Source of the DNA: Cylindrodendrum hubeiense
Lineage: Eukaryota; Ascomycota; Sordariomycetes; Hypocreales; Nectriaceae
NCBI GenBank assembly: GCA_014621425.1
Contig: JAANBB010000044.1
Location: 108,030-172,029 of the forward strand
Direction of reading: 5' to 3'
DNA: 64,000 nucleotides
Shown: one piece after another, positions 47,165 through 58,731 of the stretch
Layout: each line of letters begins with the position of its first letter
How positions within the stretch are numbered: the stretch's first letter is position 1
Program-made: the position numbers and the translations under genes
Notes under the pieces: generated by a model
Told to the model about the DNA's origin: nothing
The model's input: only the letters and a program-made list of their open reading frames with translations
Database searches by the model: none

Positions 47165-48670
47165 TTTCTCGCAAGAACCTGAGTTAAGATGGCTCAGAAG
47201 CAGAAACTAGGGGGTACTAACGATGTAGGTTTTGGAGTGCCAATGCTTCGTGTTTATTGGTCTTGTCCTGTGCCGAGGCTAGCGATATTCTTGTCTGACC
47301 GCGTCATACCCAGATCGGCTATAAAAGCAGAGGTCGTACACATCATGCCGATCATACAGTCCTCAACCCGCGAATAGCGGTGAAACACGAATTCGCCTCC
47401 TTTACAATGACGGTGACTGGCTATGTCTTGGGTGAAAGGGCATTTATGTGGACCTCCAGTCGTTGCACGACATTGAAATCCGCATCGCATTACGTCAGTA
47501 GTGTCTCCGTAGTTGTGCAATTCCTCTTCTCATAGGGAGTTATGGTGGAATTTAATCCCGCGCAAGTTCAGCTGAACTTACTACTGCAGGCTAGTCTTGA
47601 TAGTACATTATGTGCTTGAGAAGATACAAATCTGCCCTCTGCAAGTCCTTGACTTGTAGATCTTTCCAAGCGACATGCAATTGCCGACTGCCACGATACT
47701 AACAGGGTTTGGTGCTCCAAAGTTTGCATTGCGTTGAGATGTATTTGGCACAATTGTATTCTCCATATTTATTACTGCCACTTCTGTCGCAATTTAGTAA
47801 GGAGCAATAAAAGATTGAGTCCTGGAACTATCGGGGCGATGAAAAAGGTTCTGGCAAAAGTGTTGGCTATTACCCAAATTTCCTCGAGGCTTCTACTATT
47901 GTGATGCGACAGATCAATTTGAGATAGGGTTACAATTATGTAAGGGCGCTATGGAAGTGAATCTCAGTCACAAGTACAGGTGGAAGTGCTGCAGGATGAC
48001 ATGTTCTATGCATATGTGCGGCCAGACCAATTATTGCCAACATAATTAGATACACTAGTCTTTAGCTCATGCGGGCATCACCTCATCTGGTCAATTTCGC
48101 GGGAGATCGTCGCAGCCAAGGCCCGCCATGGCTCGTTCCTAAACGTGTACAGCATCTTGATGTATCCATGAAAACCCGGCATTTATCATCGGTTTTGTCG
48201 TAATGTCAGAGGTGACAGTGGTCTTTCACTGCTGGCAGAGACTTGCTGATCAAGCCATCAACCAACTGTGCCTGGCGGAAGCGGACATGTATGGTATAGC
48301 TCTCTGCCACGACACAAAATGGCCTTCACTAATCTCAGTGTCTTTTTCGCTTCCTTAATTGCGCATTCTCTCTCCGCTGGACTCTCGCTGCGTTGCAGTA
48401 ACCGCAGCCGGGCTTCGCACGGAAGGGCGGGACTGATGGATATCCAAATCGCTCCTACTTATTAACATTGGCATTAACAAAATGCGGCTTTCAATAGTTC
48501 AGCTGGGGTGGTTTCAGCAGTGTACTCACATACGTGCTGCACATAAACCGATGTAAGAATACAGTGCCGGGGATTTTCAACCATCATGTCTTGCCTGATT
48601 CAGCCATCTGAACATCAGGCAAGGATATGAGTCACATGGTAATATTGTCAAATCATTTCTGAGAGACATG
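47165..48670. other. Intergenic
   Basis: About 1.5 kb between the P450 5' end and the 3' end of the bZIP-like gene. It includes the P450 promoter. No gene, RNA or repeat recognised. Confidence 0.55.
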
Positions 48671-49579
48671 TTAGCCATTGAGAGCCAAAATGAAATGGTC
48701 AGCTAGCGTGGTACCGGAAGAAATACGTGTTGCCGCAGGTAGAAACTCAAGTCCTTTCCTGGGTGACTTTGAATCCCATCCATTCAGTAAATGGTAGTCG
48801 TTAATGTCATCGCAGACAGATGGAGGTTCGTGGGTTGATGACTCCAATGATGGGTCAATCTGGCAAAGATCAAATAATTCACCAGTCAACTCCTCATAAA
48901 TGCTGGTACCATAGGACTGCTCGCTGGTGGATGTATTATCCGTGAACGAAAACAGATCAGTGGGCAGATCGTAAATGTCGATGCCGTAGGCCTGATCATT
49001 GAATGCGAGGTCATCGGTCAAGGGAATCAGGTTGGTCGATATATCGCAACTATCCATCCCGTAGGACTGCCCTCTAAGAGCTAGGTCATCGGGAAATGGT
49101 AGCAGTTCATTCGGTAGATCTATTCTGAATTGACCTGCATGAGCATCCGTTCTTAGCAGTGCATCTGGGAGGAAATTGCTTGCCGGTAAGAGGAGAGACA
49201 TAGCCGCGGTGTGCGCAGCCATGTCTGAAGGTTCGTCGCAGAAGCGCCGAGTAGCGTCTGCAACTTTATCGTGCCGCATTGTGACTTCCCATTCGAGGCT
49301 CATGATTTGTTGGGGATGCTGAGGGTTGGCTAAGGCCGGGGACCGTCGTGGCATCACAGCGTCGGCATCGCCTGACAGGGAGCATTCCGGTGTGTGCGTG
49401 GGAGGCGACGGCGACTCTGAAGAGTCTGGAATGCATTGTCCGCGATTTATGTGTGATCTGGATTCACCTTGTCTCCTGCTTGCCCTCAGTTTGCGTTGAG
49501 AATCCGCAAGTTGCGCGCGTCTGCGGATGAGTCGCTCCTCAGGAGTGAGGTTGAGTGATGGTCGACCCCGCTTTGCCAT
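48671..49579 (-). CDS. bZIP-like transcription regulator with triplicated acidic repeat
   Basis: Single exon, 302 aa from ATG 49579. The N-terminus (MAKRGRPSLNLTPEERLIRRRAQLADSQRKLRASRRQGE) resembles the basic region of fungal bZIP regulators that begin KRGRP and continue with RRRxQxxxxQRxxRxR. The basic-region Asn/Arg spacing is altered and no clear heptad leucine zipper follows, so DNA binding is likely but dimerisation is uncertain. Residues of about 160-245 hold three imperfect 25-residue acidic/hydrophobic repeats (pattern LPxxLxPFxDDLAxxxQSYGxDxxD), a possible activation domain. It shares a 1.15-kb divergent promoter with the NmrA-like gene. Similar small bZIP-like genes often sit in secondary-metabolite clusters; whether this one controls the PKS or P450 is unknown. 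Confidence 0.62.
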   Translation of the reverse strand: MAKRGRPSLNLTPEERLIRRRAQLADSQRKLRASRRQGESRSHINRGQCIPDSSESPSPPTHTPECSLSGDADAVMPRRSPALANPQHPQQIMSLEWEVTMRHDKVADATRRFCDEPSDMAAHTAAMSLLLPASNFLPDALLRTDAHAGQFRIDLPNELLPFPDDLALRGQSYGMDSCDISTNLIPLTDDLAFNDQAYGIDIYDLPTDLFSFTDNTSTSEQSYGTSIYEELTGELFDLCQIDPSLESSTHEPPSVCDDINDYHLLNGWDSKSPRKGLEFLPAATRISSGTTLADHFILALNG

Positions 49580-50728
49580 TGCGAGGGAGGGAGGGTGGAT
49601 GCGCAAAGATTTGTGAGATTATTATAAAAGCCTCGGCTCCTGGACAGCGAAGCCACTCAGCAACGAAAGGATGGATGATGGATGTGAAGGCCAAGTGTTG
49701 AAGGAGTCAAGGTCCATCTCCCATTGAAGCCCCCGGCAAAACTGGTCAGACATGCCCGTAATACAGTGCGGACTGCCCTACCCTATAGCTGCCGGAGGTT
49801 ATCCGCCTCCTGGTAACTGTCTAATACTGTTGAAAAATAACACTGTCTTGCACTGTACGGGCGTCAGAGTGGGGAGTAGATAAGTGGGGATTCTGTCTGA
49901 TGGCGTCACATGAATAAATGTTGACAAGACCCTTTTTTGTTGACATAAGCCATCCACACATTTGGGAGACTGATCCACCACGGCTTATGATTGCAAGAGA
50001 GCCCCTCATGCTCATGCCTCTCATGCTCATGCCGCTGTTTAGCCGTCACCAGCCTCGAGCTGGTCCACTGCTATTGCCGCTCAATGGCAATGGCTTACTC
50101 TGGGTGGATTATGTGGCTTGCTGCTCTGCGTGGCTTATTATGTGGCTCGCTCTCAGTGAATGGCTTACTATGTGGCTTGCTCCGGGCGAGTGGCTTATTA
50201 TTTTCGGTGGCTCATTCGAGCAGCGGCTGACTCCTGAATGTGCTGAGTCCCCACTCCAGCCACGTCCAGCCAGTTAGAGGATAATACTCGAGACACATCA
50301 GCCGGGTCTGTCCTACGAAGTAGATTAGGTGGTAATCAGCAGACGTCACTTCAATTCCTGATGCTGCCGAGATCTACATGGAACGGCTCACAAGCCACAC
50401 TGCGAGTGCCATGGCCCCAGCTTCCACCTAATGCGTAATCAGTCGCGGCCAGAATAATACGGGGCAAGGCACGGGCAGGAGCCTTGGCTCATTTGATCAA
50501 TGGCTTATTCTCACAAGTGGCTTACATCGAGGTGGCTTATTCCAAAATCCGCTAGTTGCCAACTCCGCCGACAAGTCCTCAAACTCCACCAGGTCGAGCC
50601 GCCCCTAAGTTGAAAACATGTTTTTCCTCCAAGTGTCTTAAACTTTGTATCCTCATTTAAATTCCATCCGTCTGTTCATTTACCAACTTCCACTACTCAA
50701 CATTATCAACCTACTATTTTTCGTCATC
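49580..50728. promoter_or_regulatory. Divergent promoter region rich in TGGCTTA(T/C) words
   Basis: The intergenic region between the bZIP-like gene and the NmrA-like gene. TGGCTTA(T/C) occurs at 50091, 50131, 50161, 50191, 50501, 50518 and 50533, with an inverted copy at 49945 and CGGCTTAT at about 49982. Part of the density comes from a 30-bp minisatellite. Binding-site function is speculative. Short frames across it are not supported as genes. Confidence 0.45.
50101..50220. repeat. 30-bp minisatellite, four units
   Basis: Four consecutive 30-bp units start at 50101, 50131, 50161 and 50191. The core is TGGCTTATTATGTGGCTCGC followed by a variable 10 bp. The first and last units are more diverged. 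Confidence 0.85.
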
Positions 50729-51571
50729 ATGAAGGTCCTCATCGTTGGTGCGAGCGGAATGATTGGAGGCGAAATCCTCCTCCAATGTCTCACTCATCCA
50801 AGCATCTCGACCGTCGTCGCGTTCGTGCGTCGGGAATTACCTGCCGCCGTCTCTGAAAACCCGAAGCTGCAGTGCGTTGTGATCAAAGACTTCTCCGTAT
50901 GGCCAGAAGAGTTGTTGCAGGCGCACACAGATGCCGCTGGCATGATTTGGTAAGTTTGGCAAAAATTAGGGAGAATTTAGAGCCTAATCTGGAATTATTT
51001 ACTAATTTGGTGTCTACAGGGCCATGGGATCGTACAACGGGAGCGTCACTGCCGACTTGGAGTATCCATCTGCCTTCCAAGAAAACATGGCCCAAGTATT
51101 AGAGAAAAACCCCACCGGTTCCCAATTCAGATTCGTCCAGTTAAGCGGCAAATTTGTGCGACAAAACCAAGAGCAAAAGCTGTGGTTTCTAGAAAAACCG
51201 CGCAAGATCAAGGTATGAACCAATCCATCATGGCTTTTTCGCATCTAACAAGCGTCTAGGGCCTGCTTGAGACCAAAACTCTCGAGGTTGCAAAGAGCCA
51301 TGCCGCCATATGGAAGGGTTTCATCGTTAAGCCAGGAGGAGTTGTGGCTAAGACAATCATGGGCAACGGCGTGGTTGGCGTCATGACATCGATGGGCGCG
51401 GCGATGGGCGAGAATTGGTCCGTCCGAATTGACGAGCTGGGCGCCTTCATGACGTACCTTGCCATTGATGGCGAGGGTGAAGACCCTCTCATTGAAAATG
51501 CTCGAATCGTCAGACGGGGTAGGGAGTTGTTGAAACTTCAGAAAAAGGCTTCCGAGTCTTCTCAAAGCTAA
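50729..51571 (+). CDS. NAD(P)-binding Rossmann-fold protein (NmrA/epimerase-like)
   Basis: A short atypical SDR-type protein, 241 aa. Exons: 50729-50949, 51020-51212 and 51260-51571. The N-terminus MKVLIVGASGMIGGEIL carries the GxxGxxG dinucleotide motif, followed by VVAFVRRELP at strand 2. Later segments (AMGSYNGS, FRFVQLSGKFVRQNQE, GFIVKPGGVV) match a common fungal NAD(P)-binding family of about 240 residues. The classic YxxxK catalytic pair of SDRs is not obvious, so it may be a sensor-like or catalytically altered member. The substrate is unknown. It is divergently paired with the bZIP-like gene and followed by a flavin-reductase-like gene on the same strand, suggesting a small redox group. 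Confidence 0.85.
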
Positions 51572-52280
51572 GTTTCTGCTGTGGCATCTTTATCAGTGTC
51601 GCGTTGCCATTTGTTTCGTCAATTCTACCCGATGAAAATACTGGCACGATAGGGTATTTTTTAAAACATGGCGTGCGATTGGATTGTAATTTAGAATAAT
51701 ATTAAATATAATATAATACTACTTATGTTGCAAATTTGACTGATTCAGTTCAACCTCTGGGGTAGTTGGCTTCTGCCCGCTGCCCCTCGTATTAATACCA
51801 ACAAGACGTCACTAATATGTATGACCCATTTGCATACTAATTATACCTTAAATAGCCATCATAGTGCATCCCAGTTTTACTGTAAGCTGCAAGACTCGAT
51901 TTTGTCACCTGGGTAGCAGGCTGGTGGTGGTAAGTGCACATGGAACCATCAAGACAAATGACGTCGAAGCGAGTTTAAAAATCGGGATGATAGCCATCCA
52001 TTTGACTTTGTGATCGGCTAAATCACCAGAAGAGTATCCTGATGCTGTCATATTCAGTACTGACTTCCATTTATTAACGTAAGTTCAGCCCACTAATTCA
52101 TCACCTGACTGAGACTAGATATTTGCCGAGTCTAAATGCCGCACGCGTGATTGTCCACGCACACCGAGGCATTTTTACGCTAATTCAACATATAAGGAAG
52201 AGAATCTATTCAGTTCTTCAGACACATACTGTCTGTATTCAATACTGCAGAATATAGTACCTGATATTTCGCCTGAAACA
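51572..52280. other. Intergenic
   Basis: An AT-rich spacer between two plus-strand genes; contains the downstream gene's promoter. No other feature recognised. Confidence 0.6.
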
Positions 52281-53161
52281 ATGGTTTTCTATCAGCCAGG
52301 TAAGACTGAGCATGGGCTCCCATATGATCCTTTTAAAGTAGGTCTTCCAGGTCTCAACCAAGTCATTCAGCCCTAAACAATTGTTATTTATAGGCGTGCG
52401 TCGTCCCACGTCCGATAGGCTGGATAAGCACTGTCAGTCCTGTTACCAATGGTCCGAATGGCAATTCAACCCCGACAGCAAATCTTGCTCCATACTCACA
52501 GTTCAACAACCTTACATTTGACCCACCATACGTCATGTTTTCCGCAAATCAAACCTTTGAAGCTGAGCGAAAGGACACTGTTCGTAATGCCGAAGCTACT
52601 GGCGTCTTCTGCTGGCAACTCGCTACCTATCCGCTGCGCGAGGCTGTCAATATCACCGCTGAACAAACCCCGTACGGCGTCGACGAATTTGAGCGAGCCG
52701 GGCTTGAGAAAGTATGGTCCACCTGTTTGAAGACCCCTGTCCCAATGGTGAAAGAAAGTCCTGTAAGATTTGAGTGCGAGTACTATACCACGATCAGATT
52801 GCCAGGCAACCCCCCAATGGGTACTGTCGACGTAGTTATCGGGAAGGTTATAGGTGAGTGACCCTGCGCGCAATGTGCATAAGACAGCTATCGCAAGGAG
52901 CTATTGGAACTCTGTTAACATTGTTATTCAGGCATTCATATCTCCGATGCAGTCCTAACAGACGGCCGTATCGACATGTCCAAGACGCAGCCGATCGCAC
53001 GCTGTGGCTACTTCGAGTATGCTAGAATTACTGAAAATTTTGAAATGATTATCCCCGGGAATAAAGCGACGCTTCTCGGTCTCGAGGGAAGTGTCAAGGA
53101 GCATAAAGCTTTGAACGATAGCGAGAAGATAAATGACGATGATGAATCTAGACCATCCTGA
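52281..53161 (+). CDS. Flavin reductase-like (FMN-binding split barrel) protein
   Basis: A 248-aa protein of the flavin-reductase-like domain family, which binds FMN in a split beta-barrel. Exons: 52281-52337, 52394-52853 and 52932-53161. The first exon ends HGLPYDPFK and joins to ACVVPRPIGWISTVSP, the highly typical domain start. Then NLAPYSQFNNLTFDPPYVMFSA, RNAEATGVFCWQLAT and a C-terminal GKVIGIHISDAVLTDGRID block, assembled across intron 2, complete the fold. The tail is acidic and probably disordered. Members of this fungal group are often annotated as oxidoreductases without a known substrate. Confidence 0.9.
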
Positions 53162-53431
53162 ATATAATTGAGGCTTTTGTTGGTACCTGGGCTTTCTGTA
53201 ATGCTAGATATGTCGGTGAATCATCAATTCTAGATCGATTGAGTCTCCTACGGTTGAGTTGGGGATTCATACTACACGGTGCCTGCGGTGGCCTATTGTT
53301 TGTCACATGATGATGTTGTGATTGGACTTCGAAGAAGAAAGAACGGGTAGTACATGCGAAGAATTTATGGTGTTGGATATTCAATTGAGATTGGTCTATG
53401 ATAACCTGGCCGCTTGGATTCATCGTAGAGT

Positions 53432-54283
53432 TCAATCGCTGCGTGGAACTATCCAAAATATTGGTTCCCTATGTGAGCCACTTTCTTCCACCACATCCAT
53501 ATCATCTAGCTCATGAGTTAGCTCTAACTCTTTAACATTAAAGACTTCATGTGAAGCTTTCTCCTTGTCTGCTTTCTCAATCTCATCAAAATTTGGCACA
53601 GGGCCTTCGTGTGGTAATAAGGCGATATGAGTCCTTGGCTCCTCACGGGGATGTGGACACTCGTTGACGAGCTTTCTCACACTAATACCAAATATTACTG
53701 TCGTGACCTCGACCATTCTATGAATCATATTGCTGGCATTTGTCGGATTTGCATTTGGGTTCGGGTTCACGCGGCCTGGCATTCTGAAATTGAACTCCGT
53801 CCGTAAGCTTTTTTGTCCCTTCTTCTTGGTGGTAATGGCCGGTCCATGCCCAATTTTGAGGCCAGTGATTATATACAATGGCTTGTCATTGTTCATCTTT
53901 AGATGGTAGTCGACTTTGGGTGACTGAAGCGCTTCCATGCAATAATCTATCGTGGGGTTGAAGGAGGCTGTGTCGATTTGTTCGAAACTGTACACAATGT
54001 GATCTGTAGCAATCCCTGAGCCGCTTACGCCTTCACCGTACCCCGGGAGGGTAAGGAGCTTCCACCCGGGCATAGCTCCATTTAGAATTTCGTCTCTGGT
54101 TGCAGAAAATCTTTCCCCGTGGCGATAGTACAGGCAAGACTGCAAGATGGATGGCTCCTCGTCCCGGTTCAGCGGGAAGATATCGTTGAGGTCGTCGATA
54201 ATGGTACCTAAGGCGAGGGGTCCAGCTGGCGCAGGTGGGATGAAGTCAGGAAGAATGAAATATATGGGCGTAGTAGTAGGCAT
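53432..54283 (-). CDS. Conserved fungal protein, possibly gasdermin-like
   Basis: Single exon, 283 aa from ATG 54283. The frame stays open upstream, but that extension is low quality. The N-terminus IYFILPDFIPPAPAGPLALGTIIDDL and the mid motif PLYIITGLKIGHGPAITTKKKG followed by LRTEFNFRMPG (an amphipathic hairpin-like stretch) resemble the pattern I associate with ascomycete proteins of the rcd-1/HET-Q1 gasdermin-like group, pore-forming regulated-cell-death proteins. The C-terminal 45 residues are strongly acidic, which could act as an inhibitory tail. No protease gene is adjacent, unlike some fungal gasdermin loci. The family assignment is from memory of motifs and uncertain; the gene itself (length, composition) is convincing. 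Confidence 0.6.
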   Translation of the reverse strand: MPTTTPIYFILPDFIPPAPAGPLALGTIIDDLNDIFPLNRDEEPSILQSCLYYRHGERFSATRDEILNGAMPGWKLLTLPGYGEGVSGSGIATDHIVYSFEQIDTASFNPTIDYCMEALQSPKVDYHLKMNNDKPLYIITGLKIGHGPAITTKKKGQKSLRTEFNFRMPGRVNPNPNANPTNASNMIHRMVEVTTVIFGISVRKLVNECPHPREEPRTHIALLPHEGPVPNFDEIEKADKEKASHEVFNVKELELTHELDDMDVVEESGSHREPIFWIVPRSD

Positions 54284-55107
54284 TGCGTTATTATGAGCTA
54301 AGAGAAGTTGAAGAACCGAAGTGAATACTGGTAGATTCAAAGTTGATGTCGTAGATCTCAAGTTGCTCGCTGGTGAAAGCAACAGTACAAAAGACCTCAA
54401 CCTCCGCATTTTTTATCAGGTGATCATTTGGCTTCCGTCAGGCTCCGACAGATTTTACCAACCTCCAGCTGCGGATAATGGTCTTTGCTTTGTGTGACGG
54501 TGGTGGGAGGTTGGCGGGTGGAATGACTGGCCCATATTCATCCGGTTGGTTACACAACATGGACTATTGATTGAATTTCGGCTAACCGATATCCCTAACT
54601 GGGGCATCCGAAGCAAGACTTCTACAGCCTTGTTGGGGACCGCTCTACTTTGCCCCAGTCAACTACAGTCGAGCCCGAACCCATCACCTTAAGGATTAAC
54701 AATTTGACGAGATACGCGGGCCGATCGATATTCCTGGTTTGGAAGCGGAACCCCGCTACCGCAAAGTTCCCCGAGAGCAGGCAGAATTGATACACCATGA
54801 TTACACGGGCCGAGTCGACCTCAGTTGGACGGTCTTAGAAGGGGATTTCAGCTTAGACCTCGAGATGTCGCTGAATGGCAAGGGTTCTAATATACAGACA
54901 ACGCTGTTACAAGATAGTACTCGAAGAGCCGCATAACATTTGGAGGCAAATTGACAATCAGTAAAACTGGCTAACATATATCTCAGGCCAAGGGTATAAA
55001 AGACGTGGAGAAATATCCGTATCAGCTGCACATGTGTCGAGATTGTGGATTAGTATCAAGACAACCATCTATGCCCTCAACGGATTAAACATATATAAAC
55101 TACTGAC
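54284..55107. other. Intergenic
   Basis: Holds the upstream region of the previous gene. A 65-codon plus-strand stretch at 54739-54936 (DLSWTVLEGDFSLDLEMSL) looks protein-like but has no ATG, no partner exon and no family match; unresolved. Confidence 0.45.
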
Positions 55108-55500
55108 CTAATCAGCAAGTAACCTTATCACAACCAACGGCGCAAGAACCACTACTGTAGGAACCCAATGTCCCCAAGCCTTCCTCCTCAACTCCTCCCC
55201 TCCAAAGCACCACACAATCCACCCATCCCCCAGCCCCACGAACATAGCGCCCGCCAAAATAGCCGTGACGCCATTCTCATTACCCTGAGACTGTAGGCCC
55301 AGACATGTTAAGCCCAAAGCTACATCACGCACGGCCTTGGCGTAGACGAACGGCGATATTTTGGTTGTAGTGGCCGGGGGAGAAGGGCTGGGAACGCCAA
55401 AGAGAGAGTGGGCGGCGAGAGGATTGCGCAGGGCGAAGAGGCCGGTGAAAACCAGGGGGAAGCCGACCATGTAGGCCGGGAGCAGTGAGAAGCGGTTCAT
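55108..55500 (-). CDS. DUF4267 family small membrane protein
   Basis: Single exon, 130 aa from ATG 55500. Predicted four membrane segments: LLPAYMVGFPLVFTGLFAL (about 5-23), VRDVALGLTCLGL, ILAGAMFVGLGDGWIVWCF and VPTVVVLAPLVVIRLL. The first helix with TGLFAL and a following SLFGVP, then PFVYAKAVRDVALGL and the GDGWIV motif, match the fungal DUF4267 pattern. Function is unknown; members are common in Eurotiomycetes and sometimes occur near metabolic clusters. It is located in membranes; no catalytic residues are recognisable. Confidence 0.82.
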   Translation of the reverse strand: MNRFSLLPAYMVGFPLVFTGLFALRNPLAAHSLFGVPSPSPPATTTKISPFVYAKAVRDVALGLTCLGLQSQGNENGVTAILAGAMFVGLGDGWIVWCFGGEELRRKAWGHWVPTVVVLAPLVVIRLLAD

Positions 55501-57240
55501 GGTAAGTGTCGGACACTTAGTCAAAGGGATTAAAAATTTCGGTGCACTAGAGCTTAAATATTAAGAGCGGAGTTGATAAGGAATTTTTGTAGTTGAAGAA
55601 TAATGGGTTGTTTAGGCATACTTCGTGGAAGGCGGGGTTGGTGCAATGTGAGGTCAGGCTTTTGGCACGTGATTGTAGGTGTTGTCAGATTGAGGTATAT
55701 TCCCCCAACTGAAAGGAATTCTATTATACTGTAGTGGCGCTACGTTTTGGTGTATCAGTCTATCCGACAGCTGTGTCGCGAGTGCTCATGGGGCAACGGA
55801 TTGAGTGGAATGTATTTTGCCTGGGAGGCTAACGTCAAAGGGCCGGGTGAGTGAGCTGGGCTATTTACACTTTGAAGTGTATCGTTGGTCTGGTCGCCAG
55901 TCTGGCCGTTTGTGCGTTCCTGGCCCTTGTTCAACTTGAATAATACTTGAGTTAATCGAAATTAACTGGCGGTCCCGAGCTACGCGGCTATGGAGTCGTC
56001 CTGGATAACCTCCATCTAGGATAGTGTAACTGCACTTGGCTGGATTATGACTATACCTGTCGGCAATCTTTTCACTACTCATCGGTACTCATGTAACCAT
56101 TTTGAATCTCTATCTGCGATAGAACTGCCCATAGGCGTTGGAATTGTGTACTACCATCTCATCAACTTGGATTAGCCTGGTTTCGGAACTGATTATTCAA
56201 TTGGTGGGCTCTCGACACCACCACGCTTCTTGCATGTACCAGCAGCTAGGATCCATAGCCGATTACCGACAAGGTCCCGGAAGAATGATGATAAATCCGA
56301 AACAGACCCGAGCCTCAGCGCGTGCGGGGTCCCAGTCTGACCCTCTTCCACGACAATGTGATCGATTCACAGTTGTGACATTGCGTCATAATTTAATATT
56401 CACGATGTCTGAACACGAATCTCAGAGCTTTGCATCTCTAGGAATTCTTCATATGGAAGTCGGAAGCGACAACCTACAAGATGCCCACGTGATCCCCCGG
56501 CTTGGAGGACCCGAAGAGGCTATCAACCATATGGCCCGGTCGGAGCTTCATCTCCCTTTCGTATCTACCGCAAGAGCTATGTATTGGCTATGTGTATGAA
56601 TCCTGGGGTATCCGAATGAAGTCCTTGATTAACGGGTTTAGTGTCGATGCGGTGCAGGCTGGTGGTCCTGCGCATTGATCGATTCTTGCCCCAACTGCCT
56701 GACCTACCGTTGCACTAGCTGCTTATCCGCCACAGATTGATGAGTCATGGAGCAGAATGATGGAATGCAAATCACTACGAGGACTTGACATGGAGATTTC
56801 TGCGGATCCTCAGAAGCACCAACAGCTTTGCTTTAGCCTTAGCGTTGGAACTTGGTAGTATTTAGTGCAAATACTAAAAGGTTGTTGAACTCGCAACCCT
56901 GCATAAGCCCAATATCATGAACGTTGCTTCCCTCGGAGGCACGGCTCTGTATAGAAATTGAAGAAAAGAGAGAAATGTGGTGTCCCGGTGGTTCATCGAA
57001 CGCACCCGCCCCATCACACGTTAGACAAATAGATGCAATCTGCGCCAACTTCTAAGCGTTGGCGCACACGTGAACAACTTGCTATGAAGCCTGCTCAGAC
57101 AACGAGGTATGGCAGATAGAGCTTTAATAGATTGGGATCGGACATTGAACGAAATGCGAGATGTACTGTACTGCAAGAATCCCCACAGCTTACATGATCC
57201 ACTCTCATCATGCACTGTTTATATATTCCCACTGCTCGTA
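55501..57240. other. Intergenic
   Basis: 1.74 kb. Only short overlapping frames; one at 56405-56599 starts MSEHESQSFASLGILH but ends after 64 codons without a recognisable domain. No RNA or repeat recognised. Confidence 0.5.
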
Positions 57241-58731
57241 TTAAAGCGTATAGCGATATTCTGGGATCGCTTCAAGCACCTCCCCATTGTCATCTGCCTT
57301 TTGATTCTGCCGTGCGAGGTAAAATGCAAGACCACCAGCAAGCACAATGTTCAGCCCCATGCAGCCAATACTGGCGTACAGGCTGGGTCGGTAGCCGGGG
57401 TAGTCCTGTTGTCGGAAGACAAGAGCTCCAATGATACCCCCAACACCTCCGAAAACCGTTTGTATTGGGACTGCAAACTGTCTCTTGCGAGTATCAACCA
57501 CGTTGTTGGATAAAAAGGCCAAGGCCGATGGGATAGCACAGTTGTTCCCAGTCACTGCCAGGAAGATGCCGGCGAGCCTGGCCCCGGTATTGTGGCCCCA
57601 ACCTATCATTACAAGGCCGATAATGACGAGAAGCGAGTATGCAATGATGAAAGGGCTGCGTATTTTAACGCGGTCTGCAACGATGCCAGTCGCGACGGAG
57701 ACGATGGCCGAGAATATGTATGGTGGTGTGGTAAGTATTTGACTGAGAGCGACGTTGAACCCGAAGCTGCTCAAGATTGAAGGGACGAAGAACGCCAGCG
57801 AGTACGAGCCAGCTGTGGGAAGCATAAGTAGCATGGCAAACACGTATACCTTCCAGTCGGTCAGTGCATCCAAGAGCCCTGCTGCAGTTGTTCGTTTTTT
57901 GGAGTTCTCTCGGTTCGTCGAGAGCCGTTCCCGCGCCAGTTTTAACGTGGTTGTGGAAGTCCACTTGGACGACTCCGGAAATTCTGGAGCCCACAGAAAA
58001 ATTGGCACGACAAGGGCTGTTGTGACAGCTCCAGGGACGATAAAGATCCATCGCCAGCCTCGAATACCACCGTCGCCCTCCATCAAACTTAGTCCATACG
58101 ACAGAATCCCGCCGAATCCAGAAACAACTGATCCTGACACGAACCAGATCGAGAGTCTTCGCTGAACCTCGTACGGTTTGTACCAACATGAGATGACAAA
58201 GATACATGCCGGCTGTCAGAGTTAGCGGGGACATCAGTATGGGATGAGGGGAGTTGTTACATTAAACCCGCCCTCAAAGAAACCTAAGAGAACACGAAGG
58301 GCCACCAGCTGACCGTAGTTCTTGACAAATCCGAAGCACATGGCCACAGCTCCCCAGCCCGCAAGGAGGATGGCCAAGTAGATTCTCGTTCCAAGGCGCT
58401 CGACAATCGCATTTGAAGGAATTTCGGTCAAGATGTAGGTGACGAAAAAGACAAGAAGGGCCACGGAGTACATGTTGTCGTGGAGATTCAAATCCAGCTC
58501 CATGCCGACAATTTTGGCTGCGGCGATGTTCGTCCGGTCAATGAGAGAAAGTGCATACGCGATGCACAGCCAAGGAAGAACATGCCAGTCAATTTTCCAG
58601 AGGAGATTGCGTTCCCTGCTGGCGGCATCGTGGTGGCTCTGACTCTCAACTTGATCGATGTCATCAGTGGATGATCCATTCATCGCCAACTCTGGGCCAT
58701 CTTTTTGGTCCCCTGAATAAATGAGAGTCAT
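57241..58731 (-). CDS. MFS transporter, anion:cation symporter (Dal5/TNA1-like) type
   Basis: A 480-aa major facilitator permease of the class that imports organic anions such as allantoate, nicotinate or pantothenate. Exons (minus strand): 58261-58731 and 57241-58212; intron 58213-58260 (48 nt). Family landmarks: a hydrophilic N-terminus, WKIDWHVLPWLCIAYALSLIDRTN (helix 1), YILTEIPSNAIVERLG, LRVLLGFFEGGFN joined to PACIFVISCWYKPYEVQRR, then GWRWIFIVPGAVT and a cytosolic loop. Twelve helices fit the hydropathy. ATG 58683 is an alternative start. The substrate cannot be read from sequence. It is divergent from the HET-domain gene. Confidence 0.92.

Noticed and set aside
49918..50277. Frame of 119 codons through the 30-bp minisatellite
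   Set aside because: A 10-codon Trp-rich repeat created by the minisatellite; no start context or homologous pattern.
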